From NCBI GenBank assembly GCA_009783145.1, contig WRHR01000006.1:1-63743 (forward strand): 63,743 bases of DNA. The letters run 5' to 3'. The stretch is from Alphaproteobacteria bacterium (lineage in GTDB: Bacteria; Pseudomonadota; Alphaproteobacteria; Rs-D84). Below are positions 21,842-30,089 of this stretch, in pieces. A model generated the notes under the pieces. The model was given only the letters and a program-made list of their open reading frames with translations, made no database searches and was not told the DNA's origin. The translations under genes and the position numbers were made by a program. Each line of letters begins with the position of its first letter. Within the stretch, counting starts at the first letter, position 1.

Positions 21842-22441
21842 TTATAAAATCAGGTGCTTTATATAACTCACGATTTCAATTATAGGAAACAGGAAAAGCA
21901 CCAGCGAGCCGTCCAGAATAGTTCTCTTCACCAACCGCAGGTTGATTTCCGCCACTTCTCGCGCTTTCCATTTCGAGAAATTCGGGAACAGCATCGGAAC
22001 TTGTTTTTGATAGTCCGCATACTCCTTGCCGAATTTCTTCAAAAGAAATTTTTCCTCGTTCAAAATCATTGGGAAAAAACAAGCCCAATAAAACACCATT
22101 AAATATAAAAGCAGCTCCGCGCGGCCGATCAGCAATCCGATTCCTATTATCATAAAGAACGAGAAAAAATACAGGGGATGCCGGACGACGGAATACATCT
22201 CCGTTTTCACGACCTCTTTGTTTTTATGCGATGCGATGGTCAAAGACGAATAAATACGTCCGATAACGCCCGCAACCAGAAACAAGCTGCCAAAGCCTTC
22301 CGATAACTCGAAAATATAAGGAGAAAATGACCATAACGGGTCGGTGAATAGCCAAAGCCCGACGAATATCAGGCCGGTCACCCATAAAAACGGTTTTCTG
22401 TAATGGTTAATCCATCCTTCTTTTTGCGGTATCAGCTTCAT
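21842..22441 (-). CDS. isoprenylcysteine/phospholipid methyltransferase-like membrane protein
   Basis: 199 residues with four or five membrane helices. The segment VVRHPLYFFSFFMIIGIGLL and the C-terminal NEEKFLLKKFGKEYADYQKQVPMLFPNF are hallmarks of the ICMT/PEMT-like family of membrane SAM-dependent methyltransferases. The substrate is unknown. The start at 22441 follows AGGA; the open frame runs further upstream only through a tRNA-derived repeat region. Confidence 0.85.
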   Translation of the reverse strand: MKLIPQKEGWINHYRKPFLWVTGLIFVGLWLFTDPLWSFSPYIFELSEGFGSLFLVAGVIGRIYSSLTIASHKNKEVVKTEMYSVVRHPLYFFSFFMIIGIGLLIGRAELLLYLMVFYWACFFPMILNEEKFLLKKFGKEYADYQKQVPMLFPNFSKWKAREVAEINLRLVKRTILDGSLVLFLFPIIEIVSYIKHLIL

Positions 22442-22462
22442 TTTTCCTATCCTTTTTTTGGC

Positions 22463-22492
22463 GTAAGCCACCCGAAGCCTTGGCGTAGGGGT
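22463..22492. repeat. intergenic palindrome copy
   Basis: CCACCC...GGGTGG arms around GCCTTGGC, directly before the duplicated 3' end of tRNA-Arg. Confidence 0.7.
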
Positions 22493-22514
22493 GGCGACCC
22501 CACCAGGAGTCGAA
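22492..22514. repeat. 23-bp direct repeat of the tRNA-Arg 3' end
   Basis: Identical to 22607-22629, covering CCA, acceptor strand and T loop of tRNA-Arg. The spacer of ~92 bp contains an AAAAATTTTC...GAAAATTTTT hairpin. It resembles an att duplication left by a small insertion. Confidence 0.85.
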
Positions 22515-22606
22515 TCCGAGCGTATAAGCATACAAAAATTTTCGTTATTAGAAAATTTTTGATGTACGCGTCGCAAGGATGCAGCGGTGGCGTTGCACAG
22601 TGTTCT

Positions 22607-22682
22607 TGGCGACCCCACCAGGAGTCGAACCTGGATCTAATTCTTAGGAGGAACTTGTTCTATCCTATTGAACTATGGGGTC
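22607..22682 (-). tRNA. tRNA-Arg(CCT)
   Basis: Reverse-complement cloverleaf with acceptor GACCCCA/TGGGGTC, anticodon loop CTCCTAA (CCT), T loop TTCGACT and an encoded CCA (22607-22609). The upstream hydrolase gene ends inside its 5' part. Confidence 0.93.
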
Positions 22683-23513
22683 ATCGGGCGCCATTTTAAC
22701 CCCATCTTCGCTAAATTGCAAGCGGCTTTCAATCCATCTGATAATATACGGTATTGATTTATCTTTGGCATCGTTCTGGACTATTCTGTGCTTTGCGTTT
22801 TCGTATATCATCAGCGTTTTATCCAAGCTGCCGAACTTCTCTAACATCGCGCCTAATTTCCCCGAATTCACAAAGACATCGAACCGCCCGCCAAGCATCA
22901 GCACAGGAATGCGGATATTTTTGAACCCGCGCGCGGCGCGGCGAACCCCGTCTATAAATGCGGCCTTTAACAACCTCAATGTATAAGACCGGCATGACAG
23001 CGGATCGCGGCGGCTGTATTTCAACATGTCCTTGCTTTCGCTGACCCGCTTTTTGATTGCGATTTTTCCAAATATTCTTGTCGGGCATAAACGCAAAACC
23101 TGCACGGGCCTGGGCGTTTCTAACGAAGGGCTGGAAAGAATCAGCACATCCGCCGCACCGCCGTTTGCCGCATATACGGAAGCGACCAGCCCGCCCATCG
23201 AATGCCCGAAAATCGCAAGCTTCAAATCCGGATGTCGGCTTTTTATATGGCGGACGAACAGATCAAGGTCCGACAGGAAACCATCAAAATTTTCCGCGTC
23301 TCCGCGCCGTCCCCCGCTTTCCCCGTGCCCCCGCAAATCAACGGCAAATACCGAAATGCCGGACGCGGCCAAGCTATTTATAAACTCTTCATACCGGCCT
23401 TTGTGTTCGGCCAGGCCATGCAGAATAATCACTCCAAGTTTCGAATTCTTTACATACCGGTCAAAATACGCCAGTTTTGTGCCGTCGCCGCTGACGAGAA
23501 AATTCGTTTTCAT
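22665..23513 (-). CDS. alpha/beta hydrolase, monoacylglycerol-lipase-like
   Basis: 282 residues of the S33/Hydrolase_4 type. LHGLAEHKGRYEEF and AVDLRGHGESGG (about residues 32-68) and the nucleophile GHSMGG (about 104-109) are typical of lysophospholipase/MGL enzymes; the His is likely in NAKHRIV near the end. The final codons (DPIVQ-stop) are read through the first 18 bases of the co-oriented tRNA-Arg gene, so mRNA and tRNA overlap. The start overlaps the pgsA stop by ATGA. Confidence 0.9.
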   Translation of the reverse strand: MKTNFLVSGDGTKLAYFDRYVKNSKLGVIILHGLAEHKGRYEEFINSLAASGISVFAVDLRGHGESGGRRGDAENFDGFLSDLDLFVRHIKSRHPDLKLAIFGHSMGGLVASVYAANGGAADVLILSSPSLETPRPVQVLRLCPTRIFGKIAIKKRVSESKDMLKYSRRDPLSCRSYTLRLLKAAFIDGVRRAARGFKNIRIPVLMLGGRFDVFVNSGKLGAMLEKFGSLDKTLMIYENAKHRIVQNDAKDKSIPYIIRWIESRLQFSEDGVKMAPDDPIVQ

Positions 23514-24019
23514 AACAGCCCCCGACTTCTCATCTTCATCAGGTTTTCAGCGGTGGATATTACAGTCAAAATTACGACTATATAAACCAGAATTGTGACA
23601 ATAATATCCGGAACGCCGACCAGGATTGCCATTATCAGGAACATCTGGAATGCGGTATTCGCCTTGCCGGTAATAACGGCGCCAAGCACGGCGCCTTTGC
23701 CCGCAGCCATCAGGCGTAATCCGGTTATTATAAAATCCCGCGCGACAATCAGTATCGCCAGCCAAGCGGCAACCGCACCCGCACTCACCAGCGCGATAAG
23801 GGCCGAACATATCAACAATTTATCCGCCAAAGGATCCATGATTTTCACGAAATCGGTCATCTGCCCGCGTGCCCGCGCAATAATACCATCGAATAAGTCC
23901 GTAATTGCGGCCAAGGCAAACACCGCCAGCGCGTAAATCTGCAGCCCGCTGAAAAACAATGCCAAAAACACCGGAATCAGCAGAATTCGGAGTAAAATCA
24001 ATTTAGCCGGTACAGTCAT
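23510..24019 (-). CDS. pgsA: CDP-diacylglycerol--glycerol-3-phosphate 3-phosphatidyltransferase
   Basis: Makes phosphatidylglycerol-phosphate at the inner membrane. The CDP-alcohol phosphotransferase motif is clear: DLFDGIIARARGQMTDFVKIMDPLADKL, with DG..AR.......G...D...D spacing. It has about five membrane helices in 169 residues. The start at 24019 is chosen because the protein then begins with the usual PAKLILLRILLIPVF. Its stop overlaps the next gene as ATGA. Confidence 0.95.
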   Translation of the reverse strand: MTVPAKLILLRILLIPVFLALFFSGLQIYALAVFALAAITDLFDGIIARARGQMTDFVKIMDPLADKLLICSALIALVSAGAVAAWLAILIVARDFIITGLRLMAAGKGAVLGAVITGKANTAFQMFLIMAILVGVPDIIVTILVYIVVILTVISTAENLMKMRSRGLL

Positions 24020-24059
24020 AAACTTATTATACCATAAAAAAGAAAAATCCATAAAAACT

Positions 24060-25133
24060 TCACTTCTCGCCCAAACTGGCAAGGCGCTCAAGCTGGTCGG
24101 CGGCGGTTAATGCGTCAATCATCTCGTCCAAGCCTTCACCGCCCGCAAGAATGTCTTCAAGTTTATAAAGGGTCAATTTTATGCGGTGATCCGTAACCCT
24201 TTGTTCAGGAAAATTATACGTCCTGATCTTCTCGGAGCGGTCGCCGGAACCAACCATGGACTTTCTTGAAGCATTACTTGAAGATTCTTGTTCAACCCTT
24301 TGTTTTTTATACAATTTAGAGCGTAGCATTGCCATACAAAAAACACGATTTTGTATCTGCGAGCGCTCAGATTGGCTGCTTACGACTATCCCGCTGGGCA
24401 AGTGCGTGATGCGAACCGCGGAATCGGTCTTGTTAACATGCTGGCCGCCTGCCCCTTGCGCCCGAAAAGTATCGATCCGCAAATCTTTTTCTTCTATTGT
24501 CACATCAATTTCTTCGGCTTCGGGCATGACCGCGACCGATACCGCGCTGGTATGGATGCGCCCACTGGCTTCCGTTTCCGGAACACGCTGAACTCGGTGA
24601 ATTCCGGACTCAAATTTCAACCGCGCATAGGCGCCCAGACCGTCTATTTTAAATATGATTTCCTTATAGCCGCGCAAGCTGGTCGCGTTTTCTTCAATTA
24701 TTTCTATCTTCCACCCCGAACGCAAAGCATAAGAGTTGTATTGCTGGAACAAATCGAATGCGAATAAAGCAGACTCTTCGCCGCCGACGCCGGCGCGAAT
24801 TTCCATAATCACGCTTCGGTCATCCGCATCGTCTTTGGGCAACAAAGCAATTTGAAGTTTGTGTTCAACTTCCGGTAATAACTTTTTGAATTCGATTAAT
24901 TGTTCTTCGGCCAAAGATTTTAGCTCCGGCTCCTTTATCATAGCATTTGCGTCCGAAATTCCGGCTTGGATTTGAAAATATTCGGCAGCGATCGGCAAAA
25001 TTTCCGACAGCTGAGAATACTCCTTTGACAGCTTTGATAATTCGGCGCCAGATATCATCCCAGAGTTCATCTGGGATTCTATCTGCGCTGCGCGATTTTG
25101 AATATCTTTTAGCTTCTGTTCCATATCATTCAC
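24060..25133 (-). CDS. prfA: peptide chain release factor 1
   Basis: Terminates translation at UAA and UAG. The 357 residues contain the GGQ peptidyl-hydrolysis motif ([20 protein letters not shown], about 230-250) and the PxT codon-recognition motif, here PET ([15 protein letters not shown]). This identifies RF1 rather than RF2. The usual partner prmC is not next to it. A palindromic repeat pair follows upstream at 25147-25241. Confidence 0.96.
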   Translation of the reverse strand: MNDMEQKLKDIQNRAAQIESQMNSGMISGAELSKLSKEYSQLSEILPIAAEYFQIQAGISDANAMIKEPELKSLAEEQLIEFKKLLPEVEHKLQIALLPKDDADDRSVIMEIRAGVGGEESALFAFDLFQQYNSYALRSGWKIEIIEENATSLRGYKEIIFKIDGLGAYARLKFESGIHRVQRVPETEASGRIHTSAVSVAVMPEAEEIDVTIEEKDLRIDTFRAQGAGGQHVNKTDSAVRITHLPSGIVVSSQSERSQIQNRVFCMAMLRSKLYKKQRVEQESSSNASRKSMVGSGDRSEKIRTYNFPEQRVTDHRIKLTLYKLEDILAGGEGLDEMIDALTAADQLERLASLGEK

Positions 25134-25146
25134 ACAATTTTATTTT

Positions 25147-25241
25147 TCTGGATTGCCGCGTCGCTTGCGCTCCTCGCAATGACAAGTGAGAGTATATTAA
25201 ACACCGAATTGTCATTGCGAGCAAAGCGACGCAATCCAGTC
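25147..25241. repeat. TTGTCATTGCGAG-type palindromic repeat pair
   Basis: Facing copies CTGGATTGCCGCG...CGCAATGACA and TGTCATTGCGAGC...GCAATCCAG. The second copy encodes the last residues and stop codon of hisS. Confidence 0.85.
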
Positions 25242-26510
25242 ATTAAGATCGGTTTTTACCTGTTCTCCCGTTGCCATATTCTTGACTGTCAGCATTCCGG
25301 ATTTTACTTCATCTTCGCCGATTATTATGCTGAATCTACTCTTTATTTTATCAGCATACTCCATTTGATTTTTGAACTTTCTATCGGCATCCAAGTATGG
25401 CACAGCAACGATTCCGGCTTCTCGCAACGCCGTCAAAACCGACATTGCGAACGCTACCTGCGCCTGCCCCATAACCAGCACCGAAACATCGACCGGATTT
25501 TCAAACCTGGTTAAATCAATCCTATTATCATCCATCAAAGCGACCAACATTCTGGAAATCCCGATCGCAGCCCCTGCCCCTATTATCGAAGTTTTCGAAA
25601 ATTTCGATGCCAGTTCGCCGTATCTGCCGCCACCACACACCGATCCAAAGTCTGGATAGTTATTCAAATAAGTTTCATAAACCAAACCGGTATAATATGC
25701 CAATCCGCGCATTATTGAAAGATCAATTTTTGCGTTTTTTACACCCATTGCGGTTAATAAAGATTCAAATTCCATTATTTCTGAAATGGCCGAATCCAAG
25801 TTTGCAGATTGGTTTAAGAATGATTTGTAACCGGTTGTAAATACTTTTAAAATTTCAATTGTATCTTTTTCGCCGACAATGTCTTTAAGGCCTATTTCAA
25901 AGTCTTTTTCATCCATTTTTGCGCGTTTATCTATCCAGATAAATAATTGATTTCGGACACATGTATCCAGACCTAATATGTCAGACAACGCATTCCAAAA
26001 AGGACGCGATCCGATGCAAATTGTAACGGGACCGATAAATTCTTTCACAGATTCAAACGTCCGACTGATGGTTGATATAATTTCGGCATCATAGTTGTTT
26101 GAAAGACCGCCAATGCCCAAAATATCCAAATCCATCTGGTAAAGTTCGCGATAGCGGCCTTTTTGCGGACGTTCGCCGCGATATACCCGGTTTAATTGGG
26201 TTGCCCGGAATGGAAAAACCAGGTCACTCAGATGACCGCTGACATAACGCGCCAGCCCGACCGTGCCGTCATAGCGCAGTCCCATTTTCGTATCGCCTTT
26301 TTGAAACAGAAACATCTGTGTTTCTATTTCGTCCCAATTGTCCTTGTCGGTTAAGACTTCGGCGCGTTCTATTGCCGGCAGGTCTAACCGCGTAAAACCG
26401 GCGGTTTTCAGCACTTCCTGCATACGGCGCGCGCACTCGTCAAAGCACCGCTGCTGAACGGGCAGCAGCTCTATAAATCCTGATAAAGGTTTTGTCGGTT
26501 TAAGATCCAT
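25212..26510 (-). CDS. hisS: histidyl-tRNA synthetase
   Basis: Charges tRNA-His. Class II motif 2 (FRATQLNRVYRGERPQKGRYRE), the HisA motif (RGLAYYTGLVYE) and CGGGRYG are present in 432 residues, and the C-terminal anticodon-binding domain is complete (VLVMGQAQVAFAMSVLTALR, KFKNQMEYADK). The final DWIASLCSQ-stop is encoded by a TTGTCATTGCGAG-type repeat, so the native C-terminus was replaced or extended. tRNA-His lies ~440 bp upstream in the same direction. Confidence 0.95.
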   Translation of the reverse strand: MDLKPTKPLSGFIELLPVQQRCFDECARRMQEVLKTAGFTRLDLPAIERAEVLTDKDNWDEIETQMFLFQKGDTKMGLRYDGTVGLARYVSGHLSDLVFPFRATQLNRVYRGERPQKGRYRELYQMDLDILGIGGLSNNYDAEIISTISRTFESVKEFIGPVTICIGSRPFWNALSDILGLDTCVRNQLFIWIDKRAKMDEKDFEIGLKDIVGEKDTIEILKVFTTGYKSFLNQSANLDSAISEIMEFESLLTAMGVKNAKIDLSIMRGLAYYTGLVYETYLNNYPDFGSVCGGGRYGELASKFSKTSIIGAGAAIGISRMLVALMDDNRIDLTRFENPVDVSVLVMGQAQVAFAMSVLTALREAGIVAVPYLDADRKFKNQMEYADKIKSRFSIIIGEDEVKSGMLTVKNMATGEQVKTDLNDWIASLCSQ

Positions 26511-26697
26511 TTTCTTATCCTTTGTATTTCTTATTATTTAGCAAAACTATGCCGAACTCGGCAAGCATTTAGTTACATAGGTATGGAATAGCTACAAATT
26601 CACGCCCGCAGAGGCGTGGTTAAAGAAAACGGAGAAAGAAATCGTACGGTTTTTCATAGCTTTTTGATTATACGACTATAATTTCTGATTTCAACTA
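26511..26697. other. intergenic stretch before hisS
   Basis: No gene is visible. AT-rich sequence with no clear promoter on either strand. Confidence 0.4.
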
Positions 26698-26913
26698 TTA
26701 TTTTTCAGATTGTTCCGCTGTTACTAATTGGAATTTTCTCGCTATATAACAGCTGGCTTTCTCCCAAGTTACATACAATTCTAAAATTCGCCCAAAATCA
26801 TATCTTTTCAAATTTTCCCCGGATGCGATCATACTGAGAATAATACCCCATTCTTCATAGGTTTTAACACTGGCCTTTCCGGCATTTTGGGCTTCCCATT
26901 TTTTTATTATCAT
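26698..26913 (-). CDS. small hypothetical protein (71 aa)
   Basis: Not recognised. Contains a KTYEEWGIILSMIASGENLKRYDFGRILELYVTWEKA core that looks helical, without signal peptide or membrane segment. The ATG follows only a weak AAAAG. It lies between tRNA-His and hisS on the same strand and could be carried on the same transcript. Moderate confidence that it is translated. Confidence 0.45.
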   Translation of the reverse strand: MIIKKWEAQNAGKASVKTYEEWGIILSMIASGENLKRYDFGRILELYVTWEKASCYIARKFQLVTAEQSEK

Positions 26914-26945
26914 CTTTTTACTTTTCTGTATCTATTTATTAAAGG

Positions 26946-27023
26946 TGGGGCGGATAACGGGATTCGAACCCGCGACATTTGGCACCACAAGCCAACGCTC
27001 TAACCGGCTGAGCTATATCCGCC
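26946..27023 (-). tRNA. tRNA-His(GTG)
   Basis: Anticodon loop TTGTGGT (GTG) with the extra 5' G opposite discriminator C73 that marks tRNA-His, T loop TTCGAAT and an encoded CCA (26946-26948). Its promoter region (27063-27092) overlaps a TrpR-type operator. Confidence 0.95.
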
Positions 27024-27062
27024 ATGGCCGAGTTTGAATTTTCTGATGAAACCTGCATGTAA

Positions 27063-27092
27063 ATTATATTTGCCATTCTAGTATACTAGAAT
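27063..27092 (-). promoter_or_regulatory. promoter of tRNA-His overlapped by a CTAG palindrome operator
   Basis: TATAAT (minus strand, 27068-27063) lies 40 nt before tRNA-His, and the palindrome ATTCTAGTATACTAGAAT (27075-27092) covers its spacer and -35 region. The same 18 bp occur in front of the TrpR-like repressor gene. Confidence 0.7.
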
Positions 27093-27162
27093 GATAAACA
27101 TAAATAACAAGCGGTATCATTCTTAAAACCCTAACTCTAAAAAATTGGAAGTTTTATATATT

Positions 27163-27513
27163 CTACGCCGCACGGGCGTGATGGACGCCGGATTTTCCAA
27201 TAACGCTTCTATATCCGTTGTCTTTGTTTTCAAACAAGCATTTGGATACTCGGCTGATAGTGTTCAATCCGATGCCGGTCTGCTGGGATATATCTTTCTG
27301 CGACAAGCCTATTTTAGAATTTTTAATGCGCTTTTTATTGCCGCCATCGGGAATCGCTTTGATCTTTTCACGATTCGCACTCCATAACAGTTGAGCGATT
27401 CGCCAGCGGGCGTTCAATTCCCTCATTTCCGTCGGGGTCAGCAAATCCGTCAGAAACGCGCGGAATTCCTGCTCGTTTTTAATAAGTGAAAAAGCCTGGT
27501 ATAAACTTATCAT
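27163..27513 (-). CDS. TrpR/YerC-like transcriptional repressor
   Basis: 116 residues of the Trp-repressor superfamily: SLIKNEQEFRAFLTDLLTPTEMRELNARWRIAQLLW, then SQKDISQQTGIGLNTISRVSKCL as the helix-turn-helix (about 72-94). This resembles YerC/YecD proteins, whose ligands are mostly unknown. A 22-bp palindrome containing CTAG-TATA-CTAG sits inside its own promoter and again before tRNA-His, matching the CTAG-4-CTAG layout of the E. coli trp operator. Autoregulation is therefore likely. The transcript appears leaderless. A basic tail (SGVHHARAA) follows. Confidence 0.85.
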   Translation of the reverse strand: MISLYQAFSLIKNEQEFRAFLTDLLTPTEMRELNARWRIAQLLWSANREKIKAIPDGGNKKRIKNSKIGLSQKDISQQTGIGLNTISRVSKCLFENKDNGYRSVIGKSGVHHARAA

Positions 27514-27518
27514 ATTGG

Positions 27519-27549
27519 CTATTCTAGTATACTAGAATAGCAAAGTCAA
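27519..27549 (-). promoter_or_regulatory. autoregulatory promoter/operator of the TrpR-like gene
   Basis: TTGACT (27549-27544), 17 bp, TAGAAT (27526-27521) on the minus strand. The 22-bp perfect palindrome at 27519-27540 covers the spacer and -10, so bound repressor would block polymerase. The ATG begins 7 nt after the -10 box. Confidence 0.8.
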
Positions 27550-27664
27550 ATAAAAAAATATGAAACCGCAAAACCTTTGATCACAGGGTCTGATACAAGC
27601 CATAATTATACTCTGGATTTATCCGCGCGCAATGTTCTATAATGCCATTAAAAGGAAGGACAAA

Positions 27665-28582
27665 ATGCCAGCAAAATCAATTAAAAAATCCGCCTCCGCC
27701 AAGGCTCTGGCGGACAAGCCGACAAAAGCCTCTATCAAAAAAAAGCCTGTAAATGTACCAAAACCCGCCCCTGCCAAGGTATTGGCGGACGAAGTTTCAG
27801 CGAAGCGCGCCAGCGCGAAGGCTGATAAAAAACCGGAATTGAACGTCGTTTGCATGGCGTGGTTGCGCGAAGACGGCACCAAGAAATTTAGCGAAGAATA
27901 CGTAAACCGCCTTTATCGCATGGTGCAAAAGAACCTTACTCTGCCGCATCGGTTCGTGTGTTTTACCGACTATCCGGACAAGTTCGACGACGGAATTGAA
28001 ACATTTCCTGTGCCAAAAGTGAGGTTTCCAAAGGGATGCCCCGAACGCGGATGGAAGAAACTTGGCCTGCTTCTGTCGGGCAAGGTGGAAGATTTGAAAG
28101 GGACCGCCCTCTTCCTGGACTTGGACACCGTAATTGTCGACAATATTGATGATTTGTTCAAGGTGCCGGGAAAATTCCTTATCGCGCGCGACAAAGCGAA
28201 CAATGACAAGGAAGGCAATTCATCCGTGGTGCGCTTTGAAATCGGAAAACATCAAGACGTATTGGATTATTTCGAAAAGAATTTTGACCGCGTGCGGCAC
28301 GAAGTCCGGCGCGAGCAGCAATTCTTATCCAATGAAATGCAGAAAAAGGGTATTTTTCAGTTCTGGCCGAATGAAAACTGGTGCGCAAGCTTTAAATATA
28401 AAAGCCTGCTGCGGTTTCCGCTGAATTGGTTCATTGCCCCGAAAATACCGAAAGGCGCGAAAGTCGTAATCTTTCACGGAAGACCGAATAACGAGCAAGC
28501 CATGAAAGGCTATACGGCGAAGTTCGGGCTACGCCATGTTAAGCCCACAAAATGGATAAGGAAATACTGGATTGATGCGTAG
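27665..28582 (+). CDS. glycosyltransferase-like protein with repeat-derived N-terminus
   Basis: From the ATG at 27665 (after AAGGAAGGA) the protein has 305 residues. The first ~60 are Ala/Lys-rich and built from palindromic repeats (ASAKALADKP, APAKVLADEV). The rest resembles a GT-A glycosyltransferase: NVVCMAWLREDGTKKFS at the start, then GTALFLDLDTVIVDNIDDLF, a DxD-like metal site (about residues 160-165), and a C-terminal IFHGRPNNEQAMKGY. A capsule/LPS or glycan role is possible but not shown. The next gene starts inside its stop region. Confidence 0.75.
   Translation: MPAKSIKKSASAKALADKPTKASIKKKPVNVPKPAPAKVLADEVSAKRASAKADKKPELNVVCMAWLREDGTKKFSEEYVNRLYRMVQKNLTLPHRFVCFTDYPDKFDDGIETFPVPKVRFPKGCPERGWKKLGLLLSGKVEDLKGTALFLDLDTVIVDNIDDLFKVPGKFLIARDKANNDKEGNSSVVRFEIGKHQDVLDYFEKNFDRVRHEVRREQQFLSNEMQKKGIFQFWPNENWCASFKYKSLLRFPLNWFIAPKIPKGAKVVIFHGRPNNEQAMKGYTAKFGLRHVKPTKWIRKYWIDA
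27695..27714. repeat. in-frame palindrome in the glycosyltransferase-like gene
   Basis: TCCGCC/GGCGGA arms around AAGGCTCT, read as SAKALADK. A degenerate second copy lies at about 27774-27792. Confidence 0.8.
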
Positions 28583-29714
28583 ATTCATTCTTTATTCTTT
28601 ATGCTTTATTCTTTGCGGCGGCGGGGCATTTGCCGCCTCTACCGGACAGAATGCGCGCGATTTCATGTCGCCGGTGGCTTTCAATACGATGGAGCCCTTT
28701 ATGAATCAACAGATGGCGAACGGGCTGCGGCCGGATGCCGCGAACCGTGCGTTCAATCCTTCGTCGGCATTCTCCCGCAATGCGGTGGGGTCGGGAAATA
28801 CGCCTATATCCGGGCTTGTGCGCGAAAAGTCAGTAAATACCGTTTTACCGGCCGAACCGGTGTCAGACGGCCAGGCGGCACAAGGGGTTGTATTGCGCAA
28901 AACGCCAAAGGGTACTCCCGATGCGCCTTACTCTTATACTCAATTTACGCCTGGCAATCTGGTGGCTCCGCAATTGACGGCGCGAAGCGGCCTGCCACCC
29001 GTAGCCCAGAATGGGCAAAGGGTGGTCGTGCCAAGAAGCAGCGGCGGAGCAAACGCAGCGCGCAGCGCTACGACTGCGGGCAGCGGTGCGGCAGCGGTCG
29101 CGGCAGGGCAACGCAGAGTCGTACCGCGCGCAACCCGCGAAGATTCGGCTTCGCAGGCGTCAAATCGCGGCCAGGCTGCCCCAGCCATGACAACCGTGCC
29201 TATGAATTCGGTTTCCGCATCGCAATGCCTGGCGGATTACAAGGCTTGCATGAACGGATATTGCCAGCGCAAAAACACTCTGTACAACCGATGCTCGTGC
29301 AGCCCGCAATTGGCGCGTATCGATGCCGAGTTCAAGCCCGCCATCGAAGAAATTCTGCGCCAGATCGTGATATTCAAAAACGGGGGAAAACCGGGCGAGC
29401 TGATGTCAAATGATGAATTGAACGAGTTTTGGGAAGATACTTTCGCCGAATTCACAGGCGGTAATGATATGATGTCGCTGACCGATGCGCTGAATATAGA
29501 CTGGGCGGACAGCGAAAATAGGATGCAAGGGGAGAAGTCGTTCGTGATGGGACACGAGTATTGCGTGCAGCATCTGCGCGGCTGCTTTTATATGGCGTCG
29601 AATCTGCGCGATGCATACCGCAGCGAGATTGCGCGAGATTGCGCGACTTATGAAAAGCACCTTGGCAATATCAAGCTCGCCGGCGAATCGGTCTTGGCGC
29701 AGATTGGGGAATGA
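28575..29714 (+). CDS. exported hypothetical protein (379 aa)
   Basis: Unknown family. The signal peptide RRFILYSLCFILCGGGAFAA is encoded by four ATTCTTT-type heptamers (28587-28614). A Pro/Ala/Ser/Arg-rich middle carries another palindromic repeat (28995-29025), followed by a folded C-terminal region from about residue 215 with Cys clusters (CLADYKACMNGYCQRKNTLYNRCSC) and later MGHEYCVQHLRGCFY. The Cys pattern suggests a disulfide-rich periplasmic domain. The ATG lies within the last codons of the upstream gene. Confidence 0.8.
   Translation: MRRFILYSLCFILCGGGAFAASTGQNARDFMSPVAFNTMEPFMNQQMANGLRPDAANRAFNPSSAFSRNAVGSGNTPISGLVREKSVNTVLPAEPVSDGQAAQGVVLRKTPKGTPDAPYSYTQFTPGNLVAPQLTARSGLPPVAQNGQRVVVPRSSGGANAARSATTAGSGAAAVAAGQRRVVPRATREDSASQASNRGQAAPAMTTVPMNSVSASQCLADYKACMNGYCQRKNTLYNRCSCSPQLARIDAEFKPAIEEILRQIVIFKNGGKPGELMSNDELNEFWEDTFAEFTGGNDMMSLTDALNIDWADSENRMQGEKSFVMGHEYCVQHLRGCFYMASNLRDAYRSEIARDCATYEKHLGNIKLAGESVLAQIGE
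28587..28614. repeat. heptamer array encoding a signal peptide core
   Basis: Four units ATTCTTT, ATTCTTT, ATGCTTT, ATTCTTT encode the hydrophobic core of the following exported protein. Confidence 0.85.
28995..29025. repeat. in-frame palindrome in an exported protein gene
   Basis: CCACCC...GGGTGG arms with a variant centre, read as LPPVAQNGQRVV. Confidence 0.7.
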
Positions 29715-29724
29715 TTTTAGCTCT

Positions 29725-29904
29725 TTATATCTCTTCTCTAACAATATACACGCCTTTGTAACGCTTCTCCAAGTCTTTGAGTCTTCGGTTTCGTTTTGTG
29801 CATTCGAAGAGATATTTCTTTATGAAATTTAATGCGCGTTTGTTTTGAAGCTCGTCGTCCATGATTGCCTGCATGTCTTTTCTTGAATATAATTTCAAAT
29901 TCAT
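29725..29904 (-). CDS. small basic protein behind leader RNA B (59 aa)
   Basis: Not recognised. Highly charged and helical (LYSRKDMQAIMDDELQNKRA, then NFIKKYLFECTKRNRRLKDLEKRY), without signal peptide. It starts after GGAGG, 21 nt downstream of the leader terminator hairpin, the same layout as the small ORF behind leader RNA A, although the two peptides are unrelated. The chosen ATG at 29904 fits the ribosome binding site; a longer frame would run into the terminator. Confidence 0.75.
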   Translation of the reverse strand: MNLKLYSRKDMQAIMDDELQNKRALNFIKKYLFECTKRNRRLKDLEKRYKGVYIVREEI

Positions 29905-29924
29905 TTCTGCCTCCGTTTGGTTAT

Positions 29925-30083
29925 AAAAAACCACCTTTAATTTTAAAGGTGGCAGGAGGTGAAAAACTACTACAAGAGATAGCCCGTCTTATTAGGCCGA
30001 GGCCCTATTCGACGGCCTCCTGCCTAGACAGAAGGCTTTCTTGCAAGAGGTTTTTCAGCCTCAATGTCGGAATGCCCGACATC
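29925..30083 (-). ncRNA. structured leader RNA with attenuator, copy B
   Basis: Homologue of the RNA at 13340-13512. First hairpin ATGTCGG/CCGACAT (30082-30064) directly after the start site; GAGG...CCTC; GGCAGGAGG (30024-30016) pairing with CCTCCTGCC (29959-29951); an internal GGCCGTCGAATA segment; and a terminator hairpin CCACCTTTAA/TTAAAGGTGG (29952-29931) followed by six Ts. The first hairpin differs from copy A at most positions yet stays paired. CCTCC is complementary to the GGAGG of the downstream gene. Confidence 0.75.
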
Positions 30084-30089
30084 AAGGCA

